Below are positions 52,747 to 60,672 of a stretch of 64,000 nucleotides of DNA, one piece after another. The position numbers and the translations under genes were made by a program. The stretch lies in the NCBI GenBank assembly GCA_964620045.1, contig CAZUJL010000008.1, positions 71,319 to 135,318 on the forward strand, read 5' to 3'. This DNA comes from VFKU01 sp964620045 (GTDB taxonomy: Bacteria > Hydrogenedentota > Hydrogenedentia > Hydrogenedentales > GCA-2746185). The notes below the pieces were generated by a model. The model saw nothing but the letters and a program-made list of their open reading frames with translations, did not search any database and had not been told where the DNA came from. Each line of letters opens with the position of its first letter. Position 1 is the stretch's first letter.

Positions 52747-54352
52747 TGGAAACTCCTTCGGTGTGCAGGGCAGACATTTCGTTGTGGCGCAGCGTGCGGC
52801 AGGTGTCGATTTGCCGCTGCTTTTCGGCGTCGGACCAGCCGAGCAGGGAAGCCATTACGTCGGCCGCCGGGGCGAGCGCGTCGAGACCGCCGTTTGTGTC
52901 GAAGCGCGCGCGGGCGCTGCGACGTACCCAGTAGTCTTCGAGTGTAAGCGCGCCTTCGTGCAGCACCGCCCAGCGTGCCTCGGCGGCGGGACCGTGGCCG
53001 ATCGCGAGTACGTCACCGGTTTCGCTGCCGTAGAGCCGGGTGAGGCGATTGGCGTCGTGCGCGGGCAGGCCGCGCTCGGCGAGGGCGCGGCTCTCTATAT
53101 ATATGGGGCCGGCGACGTCGCCGCCGGGCAGTGGCGTGTCTGCCGTTTTGCAGGCGGCGTGCGCGCGGCCGAGTTTTTCTTCGCAGATATCCACGATGCG
53201 CTCGGCCATCGAACGGTAACTGGTGAGTTTTCCGCCCGCGATCGACAGCACGCCATGCGGGCCATCGAGGAATTCATGGCGCCGCGAAATTTCGGACGGT
53301 GACTTGCCCTCCTGTGCCAGCAGCGGCCGCACGCCCGACCACAGCGACACGATGTCCGCGTCGGTGAAGGGTTGCGTGTTGAAGACTTCCTGGCCGCAGC
53401 GGAGCAGATAGTAAATATCCTCGCGCGTGATCGTGGGCCAGTAGTCGGGCGTGGGGTAGAAGGTGTCCGTTGTGCCGAAGTACACGAATTCTTCGCGCGG
53501 CACGACGAAGATGGAGCGCTTATCCGCCGTAGTCATGATGATCGTGCGCTGGATCGGCAGGCGCTCGCGCAGCAGCGTGACGTGGATGCCTTTGGTGAGT
53601 TGGAGCAATTTTGGCGCGGCGTTGTCTTCGAGCGCACACACGGCGTCGAGCCAGGGGCCCGCGGCATTGACGATCAATTTGGCGTGAATGCGCGCGCCGA
53701 GATTTTCGCCCTGCAACGTACCTTCGACAACAGCGCCTGCCGCGCGGCCGTTGGCGAGCAGGATCTGCGTCACGCGGGCGTAGGTGGCGACGACGGCGCC
53801 GGCGGCGGCCGCACTGCGTGCGTTGGCGAGCGTGAGCCGCGCGTCATCGGTCAGGTATTCCGGATAGACCAACGCACCGCGCAGATCGTCGCTCTTGAGC
53901 GTGGGCTCCTCGGCGCGGAGTTGCTCGACGTCCCACATTTCGTGCTTCTCGGTAGCTTCGACTTCGCCGAGCTGTTCGTAGGCCAGCATCGCGGCCTTGA
54001 ACTTCAGCAGCGAGGTGCGTGACTTCGCGGGGACGACAAACGGCATGGTCTGCGCGAGATGAGGCGCGATGCGGCGCAGGATTTTGCGCTCGGTGGCCGC
54101 TTCGCGCACGACGTTCAGTTGGCCTTGCGCCATGTAGCGCATGCCGCCGTGCACCAGCTTGCTGGAGCGGCTCGACGTGCCGGCGGCGATGTCGGCGGCA
54201 TCCACCAACGCGACGCGGAGCCCGCGCTGGGCGGCGTCGCGCGCGATGCCGCAGCCCGTGATGCCCGCGCCGATGACGAGCAGGTCGAAGGGCGCGGTTT
54301 CGAGCGCCGAGAAGAGCGCGGCGCGGTTGGTGAAGTTTAGGCTGGAGGACAT
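52727..54352 (-). CDS. glpD: FAD-dependent glycerol-3-phosphate dehydrogenase
   Basis: 541 residues from ATG 54352. The FAD dinucleotide site is DLLVIGAGITGCGIARDAAQ, followed by GTSSRSSKLVHGGMRYMAQG typical of GlpD. TKGIHVTLLRERLPIQRTII, YFGTTDTFY and the C-terminal LPGGDVAGPIYIE are also GlpD features. It oxidises glycerol 3-phosphate to dihydroxyacetone phosphate, passing electrons to quinone at the membrane. It begins the leftward operon (glpD, AGPS-like, glpK). An in-frame upstream ATG at 54430 would add 26 Arg-rich residues and is not credible. Confidence 0.94.
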   Translation of the reverse strand: MSSSLNFTNRAALFSALETAPFDLLVIGAGITGCGIARDAAQRGLRVALVDAADIAAGTSSRSSKLVHGGMRYMAQGQLNVVREAATERKILRRIAPHLAQTMPFVVPAKSRTSLLKFKAAMLAYEQLGEVEATEKHEMWDVEQLRAEEPTLKSDDLRGALVYPEYLTDDARLTLANARSAAAAGAVVATYARVTQILLANGRAAGAVVEGTLQGENLGARIHAKLIVNAAGPWLDAVCALEDNAAPKLLQLTKGIHVTLLRERLPIQRTIIMTTADKRSIFVVPREEFVYFGTTDTFYPTPDYWPTITREDIYYLLRCGQEVFNTQPFTDADIVSLWSGVRPLLAQEGKSPSEISRRHEFLDGPHGVLSIAGGKLTSYRSMAERIVDICEEKLGRAHAACKTADTPLPGGDVAGPIYIESRALAERGLPAHDANRLTRLYGSETGDVLAIGHGPAAEARWAVLHEGALTLEDYWVRRSARARFDTNGGLDALAPAADVMASLLGWSDAEKQRQIDTCRTLRHNEMSALHTEGVSSAASHR

Positions 54353-54507
54353 TTTTAAGGGCCGAGTATGAGGACGAACGCTTCGATAACGACGACGAGC
54401 ACGATAACGAGCACGAAAATGAGGCGACACGGCGGAAACTGGCGCGGCGCAGCCGAGTCTGCTTACATATTAACTATCGAAGGCTGACGATCCAAGGAGA
54501 ATTCCCG
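54353..54507. promoter_or_regulatory. Divergent promoter region of glpD and the dienoyl-CoA isomerase-like gene
   Basis: 155 bp between divergent starts. It contains a GA/CG-rich direct repeat: CGATAACGACGACGAGCACG followed by ATAACGAGCACGAAAATGAGG, at about 54383-54423. On the rightward strand AAGGAGA before ATG 54508 is a good ribosome site. Both promoters must lie here. I cannot fix -35/-10 elements. Confidence 0.4.
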
Positions 54508-55335
54508 ATGTCCACGAACTATACCGTCATTCGCATTGACCGCCGGGGGCATGTGGCCGAGGTGGTGCTGAACAACCCGGCGAAGCTGAACGCGATGGCG
54601 CCGATTTTCTTTGAGGAGGTCAAGGCGGCGTTTGAGGAGCTGGACGCGGACGACAGCGTGCGCGCGATTGTGCTGTGGGCCGAAGGGCGACTGTTCACGG
54701 CGGGGCTGGATTTGTTCGCGGCGTCGTCGGGTCTGCTCGGCGGCGGCAACACGGACGAGACCCCGGCGCAGAAGAACCGGCGGATTTATAACGAGGTGAA
54801 GCGGCTGCAGGCGTGCTTCACGGCGGCGGAGGTGTGCCGCAAGCCCGTGATCGCGGCGGTGCACGGCCATTGCATCGGCGGCGGCGTGGACCTCACGACC
54901 GCGTGCGACATTCGCGTGTGCACGGCGGATGCGACCTTTTCGATTTACGAGACGAAGATTGCGATCGTGGCCGACGTGGGCACGCTGCAGCGCATCTCGC
55001 GCGTGGTGGGCCCCGGCATGGCGCGCGAGATGGCGTACACGGGCAAGCGCCTGACGGCGGAGCGCGCGTTGCGGTGCGGCATGGTGAACGAGGTGTATCC
55101 CGACAAGGACGCGATGCTCGAAGGCGCGCGCACGATGGCGCAGGAGATCGCGGCGAATTCGCCGTTGGCCGTGCAGGGCACGAAGCAAGTGTTGCAGTAT
55201 TCGGAGCAGCACAACCTCGAAGACGGGTTGGAATACATCGCGCAATACAACGCCGCGCACTTGGTGTCGAACGATTTGACCGAGGCCGTGAGCGCGTTCA
55301 TGGAAAAGCGGCCGCCGGTGTTTACGGGGCGATAG
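54508..55335 (+). CDS. Crotonase-superfamily protein, dienoyl-CoA isomerase-like
   Basis: 275 residues. Enoyl-CoA hydratase/isomerase fold: LNNPAKLNAM, LFTAGLDLFAASSG oxyanion region and VHGHCIGGGVDLTTACDIRV. The segment YETKIAIVADVGTLQRISRV contains the Glu and Asp that in dienoyl-CoA isomerase (ECH1) carry out the 3,5-2,4 double-bond shift. It is thus more likely an isomerase for unsaturated fatty-acid beta-oxidation than a hydratase. The C-terminus has the usual ERALRCGMVNEVYPDKDAML. Acyl-CoA dehydrogenase lies 1.4 kb away, after an inserted transposase element. Confidence 0.88.
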   Translation: MSTNYTVIRIDRRGHVAEVVLNNPAKLNAMAPIFFEEVKAAFEELDADDSVRAIVLWAEGRLFTAGLDLFAASSGLLGGGNTDETPAQKNRRIYNEVKRLQACFTAAEVCRKPVIAAVHGHCIGGGVDLTTACDIRVCTADATFSIYETKIAIVADVGTLQRISRVVGPGMAREMAYTGKRLTAERALRCGMVNEVYPDKDAMLEGARTMAQEIAANSPLAVQGTKQVLQYSEQHNLEDGLEYIAQYNAAHLVSNDLTEAVSAFMEKRPPVFTGR

Positions 55336-55343
55336 TAATACAA

Positions 55344-55424
55344 GCCCCGGAGGGGCGTTAGAGAATAGCCCAGCACGTTAGTGCTGGGTATAGAGATAAG
55401 CCGCCAATCAAGTCCCGAAGGGAC
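55344..55424. repeat. Left REP palindromes of the transposase element (A, B, C)
   Basis: Three short palindromes in a row. A: GCCCC-gga-GGGGC (55344-55356). B: CCCAGCAC-gtta-GTGCTGGG (55369-55388). C: GTCCC-gaa-GGGAC (55412-55424). They lie directly after the isomerase stop and 15 bp before the end of the transposase gene. The right flank holds the same three types in mirrored order. Confidence 0.8.
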
Positions 55425-55438
55425 GAAAGAGAACAGCG

Positions 55439-55891
55439 TTACTCCCAGATGTATTTGGGGTCGTATTCGATTTCATGGCGTTCGAGAAATGCCACGAATT
55501 CCTCTTGGAATGTTCGCTTTCGATGGTGTTCGTATTGATTTTCAATGTAGGCGCGCGTGTCGTCGACTTGTGATATGCCAATGCTGAACGCGCCGTAGCC
55601 AGCCTGCCATGCAAAGTCGTGATGTTTTGGAAATGTTTCGTGTACCCATTTTGATGAATTGGTTTTGATGAGTTGCATGGCTTTGGCGATGTCTAGTGTT
55701 GAAGGAATCGAAAGCAAAAGATGTACATGGTCTTCGATCCCGCCGATCGTTAGTGCGCGAGCGTTGATCTCTCGTGCAATTCCGCCGAGGTAAGGATGGA
55801 GTTGGGTCGCAAGGGCATCGTTGATAGATCGACGGCGATCCTTCGTGCTGAAAACGCAATGGAACAACGCACTGGTAAACGAATGTGCCAT
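55439..55891 (-). CDS. REP-associated tyrosine transposase (IS200-like Y1 transposase, RAYT)
   Basis: 150 residues, complete. HUH motif in IEDHVHLLLSIP, followed by LIKTNSSKWVHE and GYGAFSIGISQVDDTRAYIE with the nucleophilic tyrosine region. C-terminal QEEFVAFLERHEIEYDPKYI is also typical. These Y1 enzymes cut single-stranded DNA at REP hairpins. No accessory TnpB gene is present, and REP-like palindromes flank both sides, fitting the REP-associated RAYT class. The gene is intact and may be active. Confidence 0.93.
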   Translation of the reverse strand: MAHSFTSALFHCVFSTKDRRRSINDALATQLHPYLGGIAREINARALTIGGIEDHVHLLLSIPSTLDIAKAMQLIKTNSSKWVHETFPKHHDFAWQAGYGAFSIGISQVDDTRAYIENQYEHHRKRTFQEEFVAFLERHEIEYDPKYIWE

Positions 55892-55908
55892 GTTGGCGCC
55901 TTTCTTTC

Positions 55909-55987
55909 GTCCCTCCGGGACTTATAACTGGTCCGCTATCCACCCACGGCTTACGCCGTGGGCTATTATTTGTCGCCCCTCCGGGGC
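55909..55987. repeat. Right REP palindromes of the transposase element (C, B, A)
   Basis: C: GTCCC-tcc-GGGAC (55909-55921). B: CCCACGGC-ttac-GCCGTGGG (55943-55962). A: GCCCC-tcc-GGGGC (55975-55987). A and C match the left palindromes in inverted orientation; B keeps its 8-bp stem, 4-base loop and TTAC/GTTA loop complement but changes the stem sequence. Confidence 0.8.
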
Positions 55988-56083
55988 TTAGCGCTGGTTC
56001 GCATCTGTCCTCGCCGCAATTCGATAGTTGTGTTGGTGCACAGCGTTTCATGGCTTGTTGTCGAGTTCAAGGTGCAGATTGCC

Positions 56084-56590
56084 GTGAGGATTAAAAGTTT
56101 CCCGCCGATTGCGCGTGACGATGCGCGGATTCTGATTCTCGGCAGCATGCCGGGGGTGGCTTCGCTACGAGCGGGGCAGTACTACGCGCATCCGCGGAAT
56201 GCGTTTTGGCCGGTGATGGGCGCGTTGGTTGATGCGGGGCCAGATCTGGCGTATGCGGCGCGGGTGGAGCGGTTGATGGCGCGGAAGATCGCGGTGTGGG
56301 ATGTGTTGAAGTCGTGCGTGCGCGGGGGGAGTTTGGACACGAGTATCGAGAAGGATTCGATCGTGCCGAACGATTTTGCGGAGTTCTTTGCGAAGCATCC
56401 GAAGATTGAGCGCGTTTATTTTAACGGTGGGACAGCGGAACGGTTGTTTCGCCGGCATGTGCTTGAAGGATTGGGCGCGCGGAGAGAGGGAATTGCGTTT
56501 ACGCGGTTGCCGTCGACGAGTCCGGCGCATGCGGGGCGGAGTTTGGCGGCGAAGATTGAGGCGTGGAAAGAAATTATTGGACAGGATTGA
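56084..56590 (+). CDS. DNA glycosylase, mug/hypoxanthine (deoxyinosine) type
   Basis: 168 residues from the GTG at 56084; a GTG at 56072 or longer starts reaching into the transposase repeats are possible. The start at SFPPIARDDARILILGSMPG is typical. GQYYAHPRNAFWPVMG is the uracil-DNA-glycosylase-superfamily active-site segment. IAVWDVLKSCVRGGSLDTSI, VYFNGGTAERLF and LPSTSPAHAGRS are the family motifs. It excises hypoxanthine or uracil mispairs from DNA in base-excision repair. The transposase element lies directly upstream and probably contributes the leader. The final codons lie in a widespread repeat sequence. Confidence 0.88.
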   Translation: MRIKSFPPIARDDARILILGSMPGVASLRAGQYYAHPRNAFWPVMGALVDAGPDLAYAARVERLMARKIAVWDVLKSCVRGGSLDTSIEKDSIVPNDFAEFFAKHPKIERVYFNGGTAERLFRRHVLEGLGARREGIAFTRLPSTSPAHAGRSLAAKIEAWKEIIGQD

Positions 56591-56730
56591 CAGGATTAAC
56601 ATGATTTTTTATTGAACCACAGATGGATACTGATGAATATTGATACATAGTCGCTGAACGCTGACCACGAGAAGAGCCTGACCTTGCATGCCACTGGGGA
56701 GATTCTTCGCTTCGCTCAGAATGACAAAAG
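56576..56730. repeat. Chain of widespread intergenic repeat motifs
   Basis: Three motifs follow in sequence after the glycosylase gene. First GGACAGGATTGACAGGATTA followed by ACATGATTTTTT (56579-56610), containing a tandem ACAGGATTG-type unit and covering the stop codon. Second AACCACAGATGGATACTGAT with AATATTGATACA (from about 56615). Third GAGATTCTTCGCTTCGCTCA then GAATGACAAAA (56700-56728), with the complementary core GCGAAGC/GCTTCGC. I know such motifs from many unrelated bacterial genomes; no function is established. Confidence 0.6.
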
Positions 56731-56732
56731 GG

Positions 56733-57893
56733 TTATTTCCGCTGGTCGAAGCGTTTGCCGACCAAGGCCGAGGCGATGTTAATTTTCTGAATGTCGATCG
56801 TGCCGCCGGCGATGCCCCAGCCCCAGGCGTCGCGGAGGCGGCGTTCGGCGTTGAACTCGCGGGAGTAGCCGTAGCCGCCCATGAGCTGCACGGCGTGGCC
56901 GGTGACTTCGCGCGCGATTTCGTTTGAGAAACATTTCGCGACGCTGGACTCGAAGAGGCTCGGCAGGCCGGCCTCGGCGTTCACGGCGGCGCGGTGGATG
57001 AGCAGGCGCGCGGCCTCGACGCGCATGGCCATTTCGGCGAGCTTAAGCTGCACGGCCTGGAATTCGACGATAGGTTTGCCGAACTGTTCGCGCTCTTGCA
57101 CGTATTTCACGACATCCTCGAGCGCGCCCGAAGCTTGCGCGAGCGCCTGGGTCGCGTTGCCGCAACGTTCGAGGTCGAAGGCTTCCATCAATTTTTTGAA
57201 GCCGCCGGCGGGCACGATCATGTTGTCGATGGGCACTTCGACGTTGTCGAAATAAATATCCGCGCTCGCGACGCCGCGGAAGCCCATGTATTTTTCCTGT
57301 TCGCCGAAGGTGAGGCCCGGCGTGCCTTTTTCGACGTAGACCGCGCCGATGCCCTTGGCGCCCGCATCGTTCGACATGCGCGAGTAGACGACATAGCCAT
57401 CGGAGTGACCCGCGCCGGAGCACCAGCGCTTCGTGCCGTTGATGACGATCTTGTTACCGCGCACTTCCGCGCGCGTTTTCAGATCGGTGAGCGCAGATCC
57501 GGCTTCGGGTTCAGACATCGCCACGGCGACGATGATCTCGCCGGCGCACACTTTCGGGATGATGTGTTTCTTGAGTGGCTCCGGCGCGAAGTGTTCGATG
57601 GCGCGCACGGGACCGACGTTCGCTTCGAAAATCGGGAACGCGACGGCCGACGAAACTTTCGCGACTTCCTCCAGCACGAGCAGTGCTTCGAGATTGCCGA
57701 GGCCGAGGCCGCCGTAGTTCTCCGCGATATTGACGCCGAGGAAGCCCATTTCCGCGAAGCGCTTCATCCACGGGCGCGAGAGCGGGTGCCCGGTCGCTTC
57801 GATTTCTGCCGCGACGGGATGCAACTCGTTCTGCGCGAAGGCGCGCGCGGCTTGTTGGAGCGAAATCTGTTCGGGCGTCAGGCGGAAGTCCAT
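56733..57893 (-). CDS. Acyl-CoA dehydrogenase
   Basis: 386 residues of the standard ACAD fold: N-terminal LTPEQISLQQAARAFAQNEL, the FAD/substrate signature AVAMSEPEAGSALTDLKT, TKRWCSGAGHSDGYVVYSRM and YGYSREFNAERRLRDAWG. At the usual catalytic Glu position near the C-terminus (EGT in medium-chain enzymes) the sequence reads IAGGTIDIQ. A glutamate is available in FDLERCGNA on helix G, the position of the base in isovaleryl- and long-chain-type enzymes, so it is probably active on such substrates. It is transcribed leftwards from 57893; its stop lies close to the repeat chain at 56576-56730. Confidence 0.92.
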   Translation of the reverse strand: MDFRLTPEQISLQQAARAFAQNELHPVAAEIEATGHPLSRPWMKRFAEMGFLGVNIAENYGGLGLGNLEALLVLEEVAKVSSAVAFPIFEANVGPVRAIEHFAPEPLKKHIIPKVCAGEIIVAVAMSEPEAGSALTDLKTRAEVRGNKIVINGTKRWCSGAGHSDGYVVYSRMSNDAGAKGIGAVYVEKGTPGLTFGEQEKYMGFRGVASADIYFDNVEVPIDNMIVPAGGFKKLMEAFDLERCGNATQALAQASGALEDVVKYVQEREQFGKPIVEFQAVQLKLAEMAMRVEAARLLIHRAAVNAEAGLPSLFESSVAKCFSNEIAREVTGHAVQLMGGYGYSREFNAERRLRDAWGWGIAGGTIDIQKINIASALVGKRFDQRK

Positions 57894-57970
57894 GGGGCGA
57901 TCCTCGATGAATGAACGAGGATGCTGCCAGAGCCGGGACGGTGGATCAAAGGCGCCGCGCGGACGCGGAA

Positions 57971-58549
57971 TTATTTGTCGTGGACGACCTGCGCGAGGCT
58001 GAGCAGCTTGGAGCTGATTTCCAGGCTGGCGCGCTTGGCTTCATCGACGTTAATTTCGAAACGCAACTTGCTCTGCGCCTCGAACAGGCGGATGACGCCG
58101 CCTTCGGTGGTGAAATTGTCGTCCGTGCTGATGGTGAGCACCGGTTTGTTGCGGACGGCGGCGATAACGTCATCCACGCGCTTGTCGTCGGAGTCATCGA
58201 CATACAGGATATGACAGGTCGGCGCGTCCGCGGCGGACTCAATATTGATCACCTTGAGGCTCCGCTTGCCGACGGTTTTGCCTTGCACCGAGCTGGTCAG
58301 CGTTTTCGCCATGGTCTCGTTGCCCACAATGCCGATTACAATCGGCGCGGTGTCATTTGCGAAAGCGGCACCCGGCCACGAAATGTAATTCGCGAACTGG
58401 AAGACGAAGGCGGCGCGCAGATCGTCGATCGTGGCGCTGCGCACGGGAGTGCACAATCCCGCGACCGCGGCGATGGACGCCAACACGGCGAGCATCGCGC
58501 GCAAGAAGGCGCGGCGCGAGCGACTATGTGCGCGGGTTAGAAGCGCCAT
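57971..58549 (-). CDS. YfiR/DUF4154 family protein
   Basis: 192 residues. The N-terminus has a twin-arginine-like SRRAFLRAMLAVLASIAAVA and signal-peptide core, then the DUF4154 domain with AAFVFQFANYISWPG, IVIGIVGNETMAKTL, VINIESAADAPTCHILYVDD and VLTISTDDNFTTEGGVIRLF. In Pseudomonas YfiR is a periplasmic repressor of the diguanylate cyclase YfiN and responds to redox and envelope signals. Here no cyclase follows; the gene is the downstream partner of a TonB-dependent receptor, whose stop it overlaps by 13 bp. Confidence 0.88.
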   Translation of the reverse strand: MALLTRAHSRSRRAFLRAMLAVLASIAAVAGLCTPVRSATIDDLRAAFVFQFANYISWPGAAFANDTAPIVIGIVGNETMAKTLTSSVQGKTVGKRSLKVINIESAADAPTCHILYVDDSDDKRVDDVIAAVRNKPVLTISTDDNFTTEGGVIRLFEAQSKLRFEINVDEAKRASLEISSKLLSLAQVVHDK

Positions 58550-60666
58550 GTGATCTTTCCGTAGATCCCGCGCTGCACGCGGGTGGGCACGGTGGTCGCC
58601 ACATCGTCGTCATACTCCTCGTGTTCGGAATCGAGGAGATTTTGTCCGACGATGGCGATTTCCAAATTTTCACGCGGACGCCAGGCCAGGCGCGCGTCGA
58701 GTTCCACGTAGCTTTCGATGTCCAACGTCGGCACGTTGTCAACATACCGCAACGTCGTGTCGAATTCGAGATTGTGCGGCAGGTCAAAGCGGTTCTGCAC
58801 GCTGACCATGTTCTGGGGCACTTCTGCAGCACCCGACGTGGGCAGCAGATTCGAGCCTTCGACGTTGATGAAGGAGTACGAGGCGCGCACGAGCCACCAC
58901 GGCGTGATGCTTAGGTCGGCGCCGATTTCGAACCCGTAGGCCGTGACGCCCTGGCCGTTGACGATCAGCACGGGCACCAGCGTATGGGGCGGCGCGGGGA
59001 CGTCTTCGTTGATGGGGGCGAGAATTTCGACATTTCGTGTGTTGTCGTAATCGTTATAGAACATCGCGATATCGAGGCCCAGGCGCTGATGCGGCTGCGT
59101 GCGATAGCCCAATTCAAAGCTGAGGACTTCTTCCGAATCGAAGTCGTCGTTGCCGAAGGTGGCGGCGAATTGGCCGGGAAGGCCGAAGGAGGTCAGCTCG
59201 CCCAGTTCGATGCGGATATCGTTTTCCGCGCGCGACGGCGTGCGGACGGCGCGTGATACGGCGGCCCACACGGTGTGCTTGTCGTTCGGCGTCCACGCCA
59301 TGCGCGCGCTGGGCTGGATTTCGATGCCCGAATAGTCGTTGTGCTCGATTTTCGTGCCGAGGGTCAGGCGCAGGGTGTCGGTGAGCGTGATTTCGTCCTG
59401 GATGAACGCGTTGAAGAGCAGATCGGTCGCGCGATCCGGGTCCATGCTCATCGAGGCGGTGTCTTCGAAGTCGTCGGTGGTCACGCGGAAGCCCAGGCCC
59501 CACAGAATGTCGTGGCGCGCGCCGGCGGCGAAGCGGTGCTGGAAGTCGAGGTCGAGGATGTGGCGCTGCTCATCGAGCGAGATGTCGCTGTTGTGATAGT
59601 AGTTCCAATACCCCTGCAACTGAATTTCGGAGTCGTCCGCGAGGGTACGAGTCCAGCGGCCGAGCACATGATAGTTCTGCAAGTCGGAGTGCGAGGTTTC
59701 GCGGCGTGTAAAGGGATCCGTGAAAAAGAAGGTATCGTGCATGGTATTCGCGCTCATGAGCTGCAGGCCGCCGAGGATGGTGACTTCGTCGTCCGGCGAG
59801 AGATTCAGATCCATGCGGAAACCGGCGTGGCCGTTTTGCCAATCGTCGTTGGCCTTGCCGCCGAAGGGAGGGTTCTCGTCTTCGATGATCGTGCCGCCTT
59901 CGTCTTTGTAGAAATACTTGGCGTAGGCGCGGTAGTGGCCGAGTTCGCCGACCTTGCCGCCGTAACGCAGCGTTCCATTGACGCGGTTTTCGGTGCCGGC
60001 GGCGCCAGAGAGGAGGCCGCCTTGCGTGTCTTCCGCCTTTTTCGTGACGATGTTGATGACGCCGTTGACGGCGTTCGCGCCCCAGAGCGTGCCGCCGGGG
60101 CCGCGGATGATTTCGATGCGATCGACGTCCTCGAGCATGACGTCGTTTTCTTCCCAGTACACGCCCGAGAAGAACGGCGTGTAGATAGACCGGCCGTCGA
60201 TGAGCACGAGCAGTTTGTTCGCGAAACGGCCGGAGAATCCGCGCGCGGTGACCGACCACTGGTGCGCGTTGATCTGCGCGACGTGGATGCCGGGAACCGT
60301 GCGAAGGGCGTCCGGGATGCTGGTCGCGCCGGACCGGCGGATATCTTCCGACGTCAGCACATAGATGGCGGCGGGGGCGGCGATGCGCTTTTCGGCGCGC
60401 TTGGACACGGATGTGATTTCGACGTTCAGCAGATCTTCGAGCGACATGTCGAGCACGTCCGAGCCGGGTTCCGTTTCCGCGGCGGGTTCGGCTGATGTGG
60501 TTTCGACTTCGTTGACCGGTTCCTGACCCAAGGCGCTTGGCGACCACGAAAAGACGAAGATCACCGCCCATAGCAGGACCACCGAAAAACCAATGGCCCA
60601 CGGCGGAACACCGGCGCCAGCCAGCATCGCGTTGCGCGGTTTCATGGGTTGGGATTCATGCGTCAT
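58537..60666 (-). CDS. TonB-dependent receptor (first of three tandem paralogues)
   Basis: 709 residues. A hydrophobic signal (IGFSVVLLWAVIFVFSWSPS) is followed by an acidic spacer and DMSLEDLLNVEITSVSKRAE. The plug domain contains LTSEDIRRSGATSIPDALRT, FANKLLVLIDGRSIYTPFFS, EDVDRIEIIRGPGGTLWGAN and GVINIVT. A 22-stranded outer-membrane beta-barrel follows, ending FYGKITWRF-like with C-terminal aromatic (GKITWRF) for BAM recognition. Ligand cannot be named. The YfiR-like gene overlaps its 3' end and a paralogue lies 6 bp upstream. Confidence 0.92.
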   Translation of the reverse strand: MTHESQPMKPRNAMLAGAGVPPWAIGFSVVLLWAVIFVFSWSPSALGQEPVNEVETTSAEPAAETEPGSDVLDMSLEDLLNVEITSVSKRAEKRIAAPAAIYVLTSEDIRRSGATSIPDALRTVPGIHVAQINAHQWSVTARGFSGRFANKLLVLIDGRSIYTPFFSGVYWEENDVMLEDVDRIEIIRGPGGTLWGANAVNGVINIVTKKAEDTQGGLLSGAAGTENRVNGTLRYGGKVGELGHYRAYAKYFYKDEGGTIIEDENPPFGGKANDDWQNGHAGFRMDLNLSPDDEVTILGGLQLMSANTMHDTFFFTDPFTRRETSHSDLQNYHVLGRWTRTLADDSEIQLQGYWNYYHNSDISLDEQRHILDLDFQHRFAAGARHDILWGLGFRVTTDDFEDTASMSMDPDRATDLLFNAFIQDEITLTDTLRLTLGTKIEHNDYSGIEIQPSARMAWTPNDKHTVWAAVSRAVRTPSRAENDIRIELGELTSFGLPGQFAATFGNDDFDSEEVLSFELGYRTQPHQRLGLDIAMFYNDYDNTRNVEILAPINEDVPAPPHTLVPVLIVNGQGVTAYGFEIGADLSITPWWLVRASYSFINVEGSNLLPTSGAAEVPQNMVSVQNRFDLPHNLEFDTTLRYVDNVPTLDIESYVELDARLAWRPRENLEIAIVGQNLLDSEHEEYDDDVATTVPTRVQRGIYGKITWRF

Positions 60667-60672
60667 GGGCGT

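Larger units (their letters stand above)
55338..55990. mobile_element. RAYT-centred element bounded by mirrored palindromes
   Basis: The transposase gene at 55439-55891 sits between palindromes A-B-C on the left and C-B-A on the right, with CAAGCCCC at the left outer end and GGGGCTTA at the right outer end. It inserts between the isomerase gene and the DNA glycosylase gene. The exact ends are not fixed, but the mirror order suggests one unit of about 645 bp, perhaps 55341-55989. Confidence 0.7.

Noticed and set aside
55344..55987. Palindrome clusters as a CRISPR array
   Set aside because: Repeats are short, few, differ from each other and are in mirror order around a transposase; there are no spacers or cas genes.
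56733..57893. Apparent loss of the acyl-CoA dehydrogenase catalytic glutamate (GGT for EGT)
   Set aside because: A glutamate in FDLER at the helix-G position used by isovaleryl-type enzymes can serve as the base, so inactivity is not implied.
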